Positions 10,021-19,882 of a DNA stretch of 64,000 nucleotides are shown piece after piece. The first letter of the stretch is position 1. Every line of letters begins with the position of its first letter. Source of the stretch: an uncultured Bacteroidota bacterium (GTDB taxonomy: Bacteria > Bacteroidota > Bacteroidia > Chitinophagales > Chitinophagaceae). Made by a program: the position numbers and the translations under genes. The notes under the pieces were generated by a model that was not told the origin of the DNA, ran no database searches, and saw only the letters and a program-made list of their open reading frames with translations. The stretch is from NCBI GenBank assembly GCA_903824665.1, contig CAIJXT010000034.1, positions 1 to 64,000 of the forward strand. Direction: 5' to 3'.

Positions 10021-13000
10021 TTACTTCGCGATTATAAACGACCTCACCCAACTACCTCGCTCCGGGCTGATTTTCAAAAAGTACATTCCATTCACAATAT
10101 TCTCTCCCATTTCAATCGCAGAATTGACCTTGCCATTTTCCACCCTTGCCTCCGATGAGTATATCACCTTACCTACAACGTCTGTCACCACTATCGAAAC
10201 AGTTTCATTGAAAGTGGAACCCAAAAATCCGGATACTGAAAATCTACCATTGTTCGGATTTGGGTACAATTGAATGTCTGCAATCGCAGCTGTGGCTTGT
10301 ATACCGGCAGTTGGCTTCACGGACATGTATAAAATGTTAAAGCTGGTAAGCCCGCCACAGATGCCGCTGCTGGTTACCTCGCAGGTCACTGCATCTAGAT
10401 CAGCAAACGTACTACTCACATAAGTTGTATCCGTGGCACCTGCAATCGGCACATTGTTCAGATACCATTGATAGGTCGGTGATGCACCTGCATTGGCTAC
10501 AGTTGCAGTGAGCGTAGCAGTCTGCCCCGGCACTATTGATACCGATGGGTTTGCCGAAATAGCAACAACCGGCACCAGGAAAGGGAGTACAGTCATCGTA
10601 ACCGCCGGGCTGTTTGCAGTATCAGTAAGACGACACTGATAATTGCTTATCATCCTGCATGAAACCAGATCACCATCTGCCGGCACAAAAGTCAGTGTAG
10701 TTCCGGTACCGGCTACGGTACCATTGCGCAGCCATGTATAAGATGGCAAACTACCGCCGAAACCAGAAACAGCCGTGAGTGTAGCTGTACCATGCTCACA
10801 TACTGTATCATTGGGTGATGCTGACAATGTCACTGATGGTGCTGCAACTGGCAACACCGTTAGTGTACAGCTGCTCAGTGCAGAATCTGTAGCCAGACAA
10901 GCTGCGTTGCTGGTAAGTTTCACCGAAACAACATCGCCGCTGGCAGGTATAAACGCATACGAAACACCCGTTCCAACAACCACTCCATTTACTTTCCATA
11001 CAAAAGTAGGGGCAGCACCCGCATTAAGCAATACAGTATTGCATACAACAGTAGTACCATTGCACGATGTATCAGTTCCGGTTCCGGATGTAGCGATACT
11101 GACCATCGGTGTCACAAGCGGATTAACAACCACTACAGCTGTACCCGACATACCCCGTTGGCACCCTGTAAGTGCGTCAGTTGCAATCACTGAATACGTA
11201 CCGGGTACTGTCTGCAAACCAAATGTGATCGCAGTACCAGTGCCCGGAATAAAACCGGCAACACCCGTACCGAGGTGCAATGTGTAGCTGATGCCAGCAT
11301 CTGTCGACGCCAGACCAATCGACACACCCACACCACCTGCACAATAATTACCACCACCAGAAACGCTTTGCACTGCTGGCAATGGATTGATCGTAACAAT
11401 AACACTTGCCAAACATCCTGTTACAGGCAATGTGTAGGAGACTACAGATGTACCCAATGCAATACCAGACACATATCCTGTGCTTCCAATTGTGGCTACG
11501 GCCGTATTGCTGCTGCTCCATATACCACCTGCAAATGTGTTCGTCAGTGCCGATCCAGACCCTATACAAATCGTACTATCTCCCAATACAACTGCCGGCG
11601 ACGGATTAATAGTAACTATTCGTGTCACATAACAATTTGTAGGAAGTGCGTATGTAATATTTGCCGTGCCTGCCAATATACCCGTAACAATACCCGTTGC
11701 CATAGCTACTGATGCAGTTGCAATGCTTCCGCTCGACCATACCCCTCCCGGCGAAGCAGAGGACAATGTTATGGTACTGCCTTCACAAACTGTTTCTACA
11801 CCTGTGATAGCCGCCGGCAAAGGATTTACCGTCACCTCCCTTATATTAAAACAACCGTTGGAAATGGTATAGGAAACGGTAGCCATACCGGCTGACAATC
11901 CTGCTACAACACCCGTCACCGGATTAACAGTTGCCACTGCAACACTACCTCCTGACCATACCCCACCCGGAATCGCGTTTGCCAATGTCGTGCTGGCACC
12001 GGCACATACATTCGCCGCTCCTGTTATTACCGGCGGAAGTGGATTAACAGTAACCTCTGCCAACACAATGCAACCCGTTGGCAAACCATATGTGACCATT
12101 GTGGTACCTGTCGTGATCGCAGTAACAACCCCGGTTCCGGAGTTGATTGTCGCCACACCAGGGCTTCCAGATGCCCAGGTACCACCACTTGTTGCATTCG
12201 ATAAGTTGGATGCAAAACCGGCACATACTTCCAGACTACCCGTGATTGGTCCGGGCAATGGATTTATCGTTACCGCAAGCACCGCAGCACATCCGTTCGG
12301 CAAAGTATAGATGATATTCGTGACACCATCATCAACCCCAAACGCGTTTCCTACTATGTCAATAGTAGCAACAGCCAGGTTCGAACTACTCCACGTGCCA
12401 CCACCCGTGCCATTGGTAAACAAAACTGTTGCACCCTCGCAAATCAGCACCGGACCCGCGATTGCTGCCGGTATAGGCAACACGGTAACTTCACCAGTCA
12501 CCACACACCCGTTCCCAAGTGTATAGCTGATATCGGCCGTACCGGGAGACACACCTGTCACAAGCCCTGTAGCATCAATTACTGCTGTACCTGTCGAACC
12601 ACTGCTCCATGTACCACCCGTTGTCGCATTTGAAAGTGTAGTCATTGATGCCTCACAAACCTCCAGAATTCCTGCAATTGCGCCGGGGGCCAGGTTAATC
12701 GTAACCGTTGCAGTTCTATAGCATCCGCTGGGCAAAGTATAGGTGATATTTGATGTTCCCACAGATACCCCTGAAACAACGCCTGTGCTCAATGCCGCTG
12801 TAGCGTTTGCGTTGCTACTGCTCCATGTGCCTCCTGAAGGTAAGCTGCTGAGTGTGGTTGTCAAACCCGTACAAATTCCGGTACTGCCCGTTATTACAGA
12901 GGGCAACGGATTCACCGTGATCAGGTAGGTAGTATAACATCCAGTTGCTATTTGGTAAGTAACAACAGCTGTCCCTGCAGAAACTCCTGTTACAACACCT

Positions 13001-16000
13001 GTCGAAAAACCAACGTTTACAGTTGTATTTGTTGAAGTCCAGGTACCGGGAGTTGTTGTACTATTCAGTGTTATACCTGCCGCAACACATACTTCTGTCG
13101 GTCCCGTGATAGCTGCCGGCAACGCATTTACTGTTGCATTTGTAGTTCGGTAGCAACCGGTACCAAGTGCGTAGGTAATGGTTGCGGTACCTGCAGCGGC
13201 ACCCATCGCAACACCGGTTGCAGGGTCTATCGTTATGTTGCCATTGCTACTGCTCCATGTACCACCAGTGGTAACATTAAGCAGTGTTATGGTGTACGAC
13301 TGGCAAACAACTGACGGACCAGATATAAATGAAGGCAATGGATCAACAGTTACCGTGTTCAGCACAAAGCAACCGTTGGCTATAGTGTAAGTTACGACCG
13401 ACGTACCTGCAGTAACTCCAGCCACCAGGCCGGTTGCCGATCCTATCGTGATATTTCCGTTACTGCAACTCCAGCTGCCACCTGTTGTTGTGCTGCCAAG
13501 TGCCAGCGCGGCACCATCGCACACTCGCGAACCACCGGTTATTGCTGCCGGCACCATGTTCACGGTAAAGTTCAATGTACTTTGACATCCGTTAGCGAGT
13601 GTATACACAATATCCGCCGTGCCAGCCGACACACCAGTAACCACTCCGGTCACACCATCTACATTGGCATTAGCATTGCTGCTTGTCCAGCTGCCACCGG
13701 TTATAGAATTGCCCAACGGGGTAGAATAACCTTCACAAACAAACGGCAATCCGGAAATACTCGCCGGCTGCACGTTTACTGTTATTGTCATCGTGTTGTA
13801 GCAGCTTGTAAGCAATGTATAGGTTATTACAGCGGTTCCTGCCACAATACCAGTCACTACACCAGATGTTGAACCAACACTGACGTTGGTATTAGTGGTA
13901 CTCCAGGTACCACCGGCTCCTGAATTAGTTAGTGTTATGCTAGCGCCTTCACATACAGTACCAGCTCCTGCAATGGCTGGCGGCAGGCTGTTTACAGTAA
14001 CATTGTGGGTTACGAAACAACTAAAAGTATTGGTGTAAGATATTACGGACGTACCACCGGTTACTCCGGTCACCAATCCGGTTAACGCATCAACCGTCGA
14101 GTTTGCATTGCTGCTGGCCCATGTTCCGCCGGAAACCGGATTAGTCAAATTAATCCCCGATCCTTCGCAGACTTCAGATAGTCCACCGATCGCTCCGGGT
14201 ATTGGATTGATTGTAACTGTATAGGTGCTGTAGCATCCTGTAGACAGTGTGTATGTAATAACAGATGTACCACTCGTAACACCGTTGATCAAACCGGAAG
14301 ACAGGTCTGCTGTAGCATTACTATTTCCCGAAACCCATGTACCACCGGCAACGGTATTGTAGAGTGTTGCAGTGTCAAGCATACAAATGGTGCCGGCACC
14401 TGTTATTGCAGGTGGTAGTGCATTTACTGTTACCACAGCGGTGCTGTAGCATCCTGTTGGCAGTATGTACGAAATTACCGCCGTTCCGGCTGTTACCCCG
14501 GTCACTATTCCGGTCGCGGCATCTATATTGGCATTGGCACTTCCTGTAGCCCATGTTCCGCCAGTTGTTGCGCAGTTTAGTGTTGTGGTCGCTCCTGCGC
14601 ATACGCTCAACACACCGCCTATCGGGTCTGGTAATGGATTCACGGTTACAGCAACAGTTGCATTTGCGGTACATGAAATGTTGGTAGCGGTAGCTGTATA
14701 GACGACAGTGGTTGCAACAGCAGGATCTGCATAAACATCATTAGTTGCAGTTCCGGTATAGGGAATGGTTCCTGCAGCATCTGTGTACAAATTGGTTACT
14801 GGCGACCATATTACCGGCGACTGGTAGGAATACTCCAGTGTTACAGACCACTGTGCGCTGGTCACAACTGTATTGATAAATCCGGTATTGTTAAAAATAG
14901 ACAGCGTCCATGTACCGTTGGGTATGCTGTACAGACTCGCCCAGTTGGTCACATTAGAAGTAAATGGCGCACTACCTACTGCGTTTACCGCGTCTGCCCG
15001 CCAAGTACCGGTAAATGTACCGGCACCCGACGATAACGGGCTGATACCCGATGAGCTGATATTCGTGTTGGAAAACAATGTTGTCACCGTACTGGTATGC
15101 GATCCCACCTGCTTTATAAGGTTCAGAATATTACCATTGGGTGCCCGTACGTTTATGATATAGTCATCCTGATACTGCGATCCGAAACTGATCACATTCA
15201 CAGAAGCTCCTGTTATGGTTGCGCCGGCAGGTATCCCGGCAACCAGCAAACCGGTCGAAATGGTACCGAATGCTGCAATAGAACCTGGTATTGTAATTGT
15301 ACCAGAAAGCACTGTTGTAGGCCCCACAAGCCCACCGGCAGCTGTTAAAAACTGTGGCGCTGCTCCTGCACACACTGATAGAGATGCAGGCGTAATAGAA
15401 ATAGGTCCTGGATTCAGATTATACGAAACAGAAACTGTATTCGTTCCTGTACAACCCATGGCGTCCGTACCGGACACCGTATACGTTGTAGTGCTGGTAG
15501 GGTTTGCCACAACTGTAATACCGGTAGTTGCAGAAAGCCCTGCAGCCGGAGCCCAGGTATACGTCGCGGCTGCAGAAGCGGTCATGCTTAATCCACCGCC
15601 ACCGGCGCACACACCGCCACCGGCAGGAGATACTGCAACTGAGGGCAATGGATTAATGGTCACGGTAGCTACTGTTGACGTATCTGAAAGCGAAGATGAG
15701 GTACACGACACCACACAGCGATAGTAGGTTGTGGCAGCCAGCACTGGTGTATTGTACAAGGCAGTTGTTGCCGCTGCAATATCAGTGAAACTACCCACTG
15801 CACCGGTAGGTGAATCTTGCCATTGGTAAGTAATACCTGATGCAGTGGTGGTGCCACTGAGTGTGATCACAGATGTGCCCGAACCGCAAATCGCTGCCGG
15901 TGTGGCAGCACCAGTACCGCTTGTTGGCGCACCAGAACACGCTGTGGCGGTAGTTACAGTCACTGAAGTTGTTGCTGTTGCTGCACAACCCCATGTATCC

Positions 16001-16821
16001 GTAACGACGAGCGAATAAGTACCGCTTGCACCTGTGGTAGGCGCCGCAATTACAGGCGCTGCCGCCGTACTCGTGAATGTCAGCGGACCCGACCAGCTAT
16101 AAGTATAAGGAGATACTCCACCTGTTACTGAAGAAGAAAAGGTAAGTGGAGTCCCTGCTGAAACCGGAGAAGTACTGCCAGCTGAAACAGCAACAGCCGT
16201 TATATACTGTGCTGTAATAGACGCATTGTTATTGATGCTCCAGGTTCCTGCAGGATTTGAACCACCCCAACCACACAAATAAAAGGTCATTGTTTGCCCG
16301 GCACACAAATAGATAGGCGACCCGGTAAAGGATGGCGATGGACCGGGAGAACTGGCATCAAAAGTGAGCACGCTGCCAGAGCCTATTCTGTAAAGCAATC
16401 CGAATGTATTTGGGCCTGTAGTACTGGCCTGGCCTGCCCCAATCGCAACTGCTGTGATCTGAAGTTGCGTTGTACTGTTATTTGTAACTGTAAATGTCAG
16501 GTAGTCATTGTTTCCAAATACTGTGGCTACAGTAGAAGCACCAACTGTCCAGCTGGTACTGTTATACCTGTTTGTACCGGCGTTGTAGTTGATACCCGGT
16601 CCGCGGTTCCATTGGGACACAGACACTGCTGCCGACCCCGGCGATGCAGACGCGGGTAGAGGGGTATATGCACTCGGTCCCGCCGCAAGATTGGGCGTAG
16701 TGCCGCCCCAGGTAGTTGGCGAGATTGGAGTTTGAGCAATACTGGCAAAAGAGAAAAAGGCGATGAGAGCCGTCAGGAATGCAGACCACCGGCTTCCGGA
16801 TGGCACAGAAAAATTGCGCAT
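10021..16821 (-). CDS. Giant T9SS-exported Ig-like repeat protein (2266 aa)
   Basis: Signal peptide (SAFLTALIAFFSFASIAQ), then a ~200-residue N-terminal domain also found in the 21586-25467 protein (GPSAYTPLP ... VSQWNR). Next come Ig/PKD-like modules, a proprotein-convertase-P-like beta domain (about 14820-15300), then fifteen consecutive Big_2-like modules of 72-73 residues (about 11385-14640; core GGTWSSSN...GVVTGVSAGT), each with two Cys. Four Ig-like (Y-x-W) modules follow. The last ~85 residues are a T9SS type A sorting domain (IQLYPNPNNGRFSV ... NGMYFLKI). It should be secreted and anchored at the cell surface, probably as an adhesin. Regulation is not evident. Confidence 0.93.
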   Translation of the reverse strand: MRNFSVPSGSRWSAFLTALIAFFSFASIAQTPISPTTWGGTTPNLAAGPSAYTPLPASASPGSAAVSVSQWNRGPGINYNAGTNRYNSTSWTVGASTVATVFGNNDYLTFTVTNNSTTQLQITAVAIGAGQASTTGPNTFGLLYRIGSGSVLTFDASSPGPSPSFTGSPIYLCAGQTMTFYLCGWGGSNPAGTWSINNNASITAQYITAVAVSAGSTSPVSAGTPLTFSSSVTGGVSPYTYSWSGPLTFTSTAAAPVIAAPTTGASGTYSLVVTDTWGCAATATTSVTVTTATACSGAPTSGTGAATPAAICGSGTSVITLSGTTTASGITYQWQDSPTGAVGSFTDIAAATTALYNTPVLAATTYYRCVVSCTSSSLSDTSTVATVTINPLPSVAVSPAGGGVCAGGGGLSMTASAAATYTWAPAAGLSATTGITVVANPTSTTTYTVSGTDAMGCTGTNTVSVSYNLNPGPISITPASLSVCAGAAPQFLTAAGGLVGPTTVLSGTITIPGSIAAFGTISTGLLVAGIPAGATITGASVNVISFGSQYQDDYIINVRAPNGNILNLIKQVGSHTSTVTTLFSNTNISSSGISPLSSGAGTFTGTWRADAVNAVGSAPFTSNVTNWASLYSIPNGTWTLSIFNNTGFINTVVTSAQWSVTLEYSYQSPVIWSPVTNLYTDAAGTIPYTGTATNDVYADPAVATTVVYTATATNISCTANATVAVTVNPLPDPIGGVLSVCAGATTTLNCATTGGTWATGSANANIDAATGIVTGVTAGTAVISYILPTGCYSTAVVTVNALPPAITGAGTICMLDTATLYNTVAGGTWVSGNSNATADLSSGLINGVTSGTSVITYTLSTGCYSTYTVTINPIPGAIGGLSEVCEGSGINLTNPVSGGTWASSNANSTVDALTGLVTGVTGGTSVISYTNTFSCFVTHNVTVNSLPPAIAGAGTVCEGASITLTNSGAGGTWSTTNTNVSVGSTSGVVTGIVAGTAVITYTLLTSCYNTMTITVNVQPASISGLPFVCEGYSTPLGNSITGGSWTSSNANANVDGVTGVVTGVSAGTADIVYTLANGCQSTLNFTVNMVPAAITGGSRVCDGAALALGSTTTGGSWSCSNGNITIGSATGLVAGVTAGTSVVTYTIANGCFVLNTVTVDPLPSFISGPSVVCQSYTITLLNVTTGGTWSSSNGNITIDPATGVAMGAAAGTATITYALGTGCYRTTNATVNALPAAITGPTEVCVAAGITLNSTTTPGTWTSTNTTVNVGFSTGVVTGVSAGTAVVTYQIATGCYTTYLITVNPLPSVITGSTGICTGLTTTLSSLPSGGTWSSSNANATAALSTGVVSGVSVGTSNITYTLPSGCYRTATVTINLAPGAIAGILEVCEASMTTLSNATTGGTWSSGSTGTAVIDATGLVTGVSPGTADISYTLGNGCVVTGEVTVLPIPAAIAGPVLICEGATVLFTNGTGGGTWSSSNLAVATIDIVGNAFGVDDGVTNIIYTLPNGCAAVLAVTINPLPGPITGSLEVCAGFASNLSNATSGGTWASGSPGVATINSGTGVVTAITTGTTMVTYGLPTGCIVLAEVTVNPLPPVITGAANVCAGASTTLANAIPGGVWSGGSVAVATVNPVTGVVAGLSAGMATVSYTISNGCFNIREVTVNPLPAAITGVETVCEGSTITLSSASPGGVWSSGSIATASVAMATGIVTGILAGTANITYALPTNCYVTRIVTINPSPAVVLGDSTICIGSGSALTNTFAGGIWSSSNTAVATIGSTGYVSGIALGTSVVSYTLPVTGCLASVIVTINPLPAVQSVSGGGNYCAGGVGVSIGLASTDAGISYTLHLGTGVAGFIPGTGTAITFGLQTVPGTYSVIATDALTGCQRGMSGTAVVVVNPLVTPMVSIATSGTGTDTSCNGTTVVCNTVLLNAGAAPTFVWKVNGVVVGTGVSYAFIPASGDVVSVKLTSNAACLATDSALSSCTLTVLPVAAPSVTLSASPNDTVCEHGTATLTAVSGFGGSLPSYTWLRNGTVAGTGTTLTFVPADGDLVSCRMISNYQCRLTDTANSPAVTMTVLPFLVPVVAISANPSVSIVPGQTATLTATVANAGASPTYQWYLNNVPIAGATDTTYVSSTFADLDAVTCEVTSSGICGGLTSFNILYMSVKPTAGIQATAAIADIQLYPNPNNGRFSVSGFLGSTFNETVSIVVTDVVGKVIYSSEARVENGKVNSAIEMGENIVNGMYFLKISPERGSWVRSFIIAK
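11385..14640 (-). repeat. Fifteen Big_2-like coding repeats (~219 bp each)
   Basis: Fifteen successive modules of 72-73 codons with conserved positions: PLPxxITG, VC, GGTWSSSN, TGVVTGV, GT..ITY, GC, TVN. Repeat boundaries are recognisable on the plus strand by a recurring 'ggcaatggatt' type sequence about every 219 bp. Identity between units is moderate, so the array is older than the 243-bp array at the left edge. Confidence 0.9.
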
Positions 16822-17146
16822 AGCACATTGGTTTATTGAACTGCAAATTTCCTCAACCTATATTGCCTCACCTGCCAACAACCGTTAACTCTGTCTGAAC
16901 AAATTGTTATGGAAAACCGTGTTTATCGCTTTTCGAAGGAATATATTAACCTCTGGCTAAAATCAGACCAAGAAGTCTTTTCAGCCGCATCACATTTGCC
17001 CTGTACTGCAAAAAAACTCAAAACTACTTGACGCGAACAATCTGCAAAAAATAATTGAAAAAGTGTTCACGAACGCCTGGTCAAAATCATCTTCCCAATT
17101 TTCGATCCCTGATAAAAAAAGACCCCCCAAACCCGCTATCCAGTCT
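16822..17146. other. Intergenic region, no recognisable feature
   Basis: 325 bp between the stop of the choice-of-anchor-L gene (17147, minus) and the start of the giant repeat gene (16821, minus). It must contain the promoter of the latter. I see no clear -7/-33 pair, no strong terminator hairpin and no RNA gene. Confidence 0.5.
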
Positions 17147-19786
17147 CTATCGGATCAGCGTTACTGTCCCTTTGTAACTCTGCTGCACCCCTTCTGCTTT
17201 GCTGATGATGATATGGTAGCTGTAAGTGCCCATATCGGTTTTCATACCATTAAAATCGCCATCCCAACCACTGTTGTCTCCACCTTCTGAGTGGTAAACC
17301 AGTTGGCCCCATCTGTTGAAAACGCTCATGTCTACAAATTTGAAATACCGGTGTCCGGAAACACGGAACACATCGTTGATGCCATCGCCATTGGGTGTAA
17401 AACCAGAAGGCACAAAAATGTCGTCCTCAAAAGACACATCAATGGTTACGCTATCAACATCCAGGCATCCGTTCTTACCTACACCATACACTATATAGGT
17501 AGTGCGTGTCTTGGGCGTAGCCACAGGGTTATTAATATTAGGGTTATCCAGCGACCCGTCATTGGGTGTCCATGTATACAGCACTGCGTTTGCGGCATTG
17601 AGTTGTATGCTCGACCCAAATGGTATCGTCTGATCAGGTGTGATATCCATCAAAGCCAGTGAGTCATTACCCACTTTTACAAAGCTGGTGTCAGAACCCT
17701 TGCATCCTGTGGTAAGGTCTGTTACAGTTACGGTATACACACCCTCATTTGCAGGCATAGCATACCTTATGAATGGCGAAGCCAAAACCGAATTGAATCC
17801 CGAAGGACCAGCCCATTGATAGCCGTAGTTACTGCCCTGAGGATCCACATTAAGTTCAATTGATTGTTTAAGGCAAACAGAAATTCCTTTGCTGGAATGT
17901 GCAATAATCTCCGGAAGCAATGAAATCGTTACCGAGGCTTTCACCGTACATCCAAGCACCGGAACAGTTGCCGTTACAGTATACGTAGTGCGTTCATTGG
18001 GGGTTGCAATCGGATCTTTAATAGTAGCATCACTGAGACCAGCAGCCGGTGTCCATGAGTACGTGTAACCCGGGTCGCCATTCACCAGTATATTCAGCGG
18101 AACACCCAGACATACCGACGTATTGGGAGTGAGGATATTGATAACCGGATTGACAACAGTAATTGTTACCTGTTGTGGCACTGCGGGGCAACCACCGGTA
18201 GCCGAAACGCCTGAAACAGTGTAGATAGTTGTTACCATTGGGCTGGCAACGGGATTCTGGATATTAGGATTGCTCAGTGTCGATCCGGGCGTCCACGAAT
18301 AACTCAATCCCGCCGTGCCACTCACCTGCAGTTGCACATTTTCACCTATGCAAACAGTTGTATCGGGTGTTATAACAATCAATGAAGCCGTATTTACAAC
18401 TACAGATACATCCTTTATTATCGGCGGACAACCCGACAATGGAAGTGTAGCTGTCATGGTGTAGGTTGTATTCACCAAAGGTGCTGCAATTGGTTCCATT
18501 GCGGTAACACTGCTTAGCGATCCGGCAGGTGTCCAGCTATAAAACAGTCCCATAGAACCCGCAACCCTGATCTGGAACGATGATCCCAGACATATCGAAG
18601 TGTCTGGCGTTACAATGTCGGCAAGGGGGCCGTCAAGTATATTCAAAGCAAGTGTGTCTATAGTACCACAACTAAACGGAGAAGAAAGGTAAATGAAAAG
18701 TGTTTTGATACCACCTGGTGTCGTTGGAATGCCCGCCAGGCTGATAATAACACTTGTATCGCCGGGAGCTATCGTTGCGCTATCGGGACCTGTAAAGTCA
18801 ACACCTTGAATTGCGGTACCGCCGTATGTGAAATACACCTTTTGCGGCGTTCCTGTCGCTCTGCTGTTCAATACGGTTATCGGTGCCGGGGTACAGCCCT
18901 TTACAAAGGCGTTTGGTATCCCTGCTATCGTGTGCCCAATAGAATCTGACCTTTTAAACATGTACGAATTCGTTTTCAGACTACCAGCCTCAATAAAAAC
19001 ACCGGAATCATACAATGAGTTGGCAGCATCGGCTACGGTCATTTTCAAATGGTAAGTGCTGCAGGGTGTTACCCGATGAAAAGCGGTAAGTTTCTGGGTA
19101 TACCCTCTGTAAGTGACCAGAGTGCCACCTGTGTTGTTTACAAAGTAGGTCGTAAATGGCGAGCCGGGGCCCATCGAAGTACAATTGGCAATATTGCAAA
19201 AACCCGGCCATCCCGGAGGACCCGGCACTCCACTGTTTATTGTGTTAACGGTCACAGGAATGTTTGTACCCGGTACCAGCGCCATATTCTGTGTTCCGGT
19301 GATTCCTGGTCCTGAAATGAAAAATGCAAACGCATCGTTGTATTGGCCACAGGTAGAGTTGATATATTCTTCAGATCCAAACTGATAGTTAAAACTTACA
19401 GTATCGCCCTTTGGCACAAAATCGAATTCCAATATGCATGCGTCAAAAGTTGTTGTACCTGCGAGCGCTGCCAATGCAGGGTCTCCCGGTGTTCCGTTAT
19501 TAAAACTTGCCAGAAATGCCTCTGTACCCGTTGTATTGATAGACCGGCCAGATGTCAGGATGATACCACTGTCAATAACAATAGGCGTAGCAACCGCCGT
19601 AAATGTACCATTTGCAGCTGCAGCACAGGTAAGAACCGGCGAGGTAACGGTAATGCCCGGTCCGGCAAGCTTTGTGGCCAGTACTGTAGCAGTATGGTTG
19701 GGTACAACAGTGAGCTGTGCATTTGCAGATAGGGCAATTATACAAAATACTACAGTAATAGGAATAAGGCGGAAAAAATGTTTCAT
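17147..19786 (-). CDS. Choice-of-anchor L protein with gliding-type T9SS C-terminal domain
   Basis: An 879-residue protein with a signal peptide (MKHFFRLIPITVVFCIIALSANA). Residues ~25-260 form the choice-of-anchor-L domain (GIILTSGR, FVPKGDTVSFNYQFGSEEY). Four or five Ig/PKD-like modules follow (pattern SYSWTP...NPVATP...TYTV). The end is the gliding-motility-associated type B sorting domain (FVPSGFTPNGDGINDVF, FNRWGQLVY, GTYSYHI), typical of SprB-like T9SS cargo. Probably a surface-exposed adhesin. Type B cargo normally needs PorP/SprF-like partners, and none is encoded in the window. Confidence 0.92.
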   Translation of the reverse strand: MKHFFRLIPITVVFCIIALSANAQLTVVPNHTATVLATKLAGPGITVTSPVLTCAAAANGTFTAVATPIVIDSGIILTSGRSINTTGTEAFLASFNNGTPGDPALAALAGTTTFDACILEFDFVPKGDTVSFNYQFGSEEYINSTCGQYNDAFAFFISGPGITGTQNMALVPGTNIPVTVNTINSGVPGPPGWPGFCNIANCTSMGPGSPFTTYFVNNTGGTLVTYRGYTQKLTAFHRVTPCSTYHLKMTVADAANSLYDSGVFIEAGSLKTNSYMFKRSDSIGHTIAGIPNAFVKGCTPAPITVLNSRATGTPQKVYFTYGGTAIQGVDFTGPDSATIAPGDTSVIISLAGIPTTPGGIKTLFIYLSSPFSCGTIDTLALNILDGPLADIVTPDTSICLGSSFQIRVAGSMGLFYSWTPAGSLSSVTAMEPIAAPLVNTTYTMTATLPLSGCPPIIKDVSVVVNTASLIVITPDTTVCIGENVQLQVSGTAGLSYSWTPGSTLSNPNIQNPVASPMVTTIYTVSGVSATGGCPAVPQQVTITVVNPVINILTPNTSVCLGVPLNILVNGDPGYTYSWTPAAGLSDATIKDPIATPNERTTYTVTATVPVLGCTVKASVTISLLPEIIAHSSKGISVCLKQSIELNVDPQGSNYGYQWAGPSGFNSVLASPFIRYAMPANEGVYTVTVTDLTTGCKGSDTSFVKVGNDSLALMDITPDQTIPFGSSIQLNAANAVLYTWTPNDGSLDNPNINNPVATPKTRTTYIVYGVGKNGCLDVDSVTIDVSFEDDIFVPSGFTPNGDGINDVFRVSGHRYFKFVDMSVFNRWGQLVYHSEGGDNSGWDGDFNGMKTDMGTYSYHIIISKAEGVQQSYKGTVTLIR

Positions 19787-19882
19787 AAACTAAGCAGACT
19801 ATCAGTCTTTTAAGCAAAGTTCATGTCCGGAGGTTACCACATTATTACGCCAATATGAAATTTCACTTTGAATCATTTGTCT

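Noticed and set aside
10775-11287. Long plus-strand frames opposite the giant repeat gene
   Set aside because: They arise from the Thr/Val/Gly-rich repeat codons read in antisense and recur with the repeat period.
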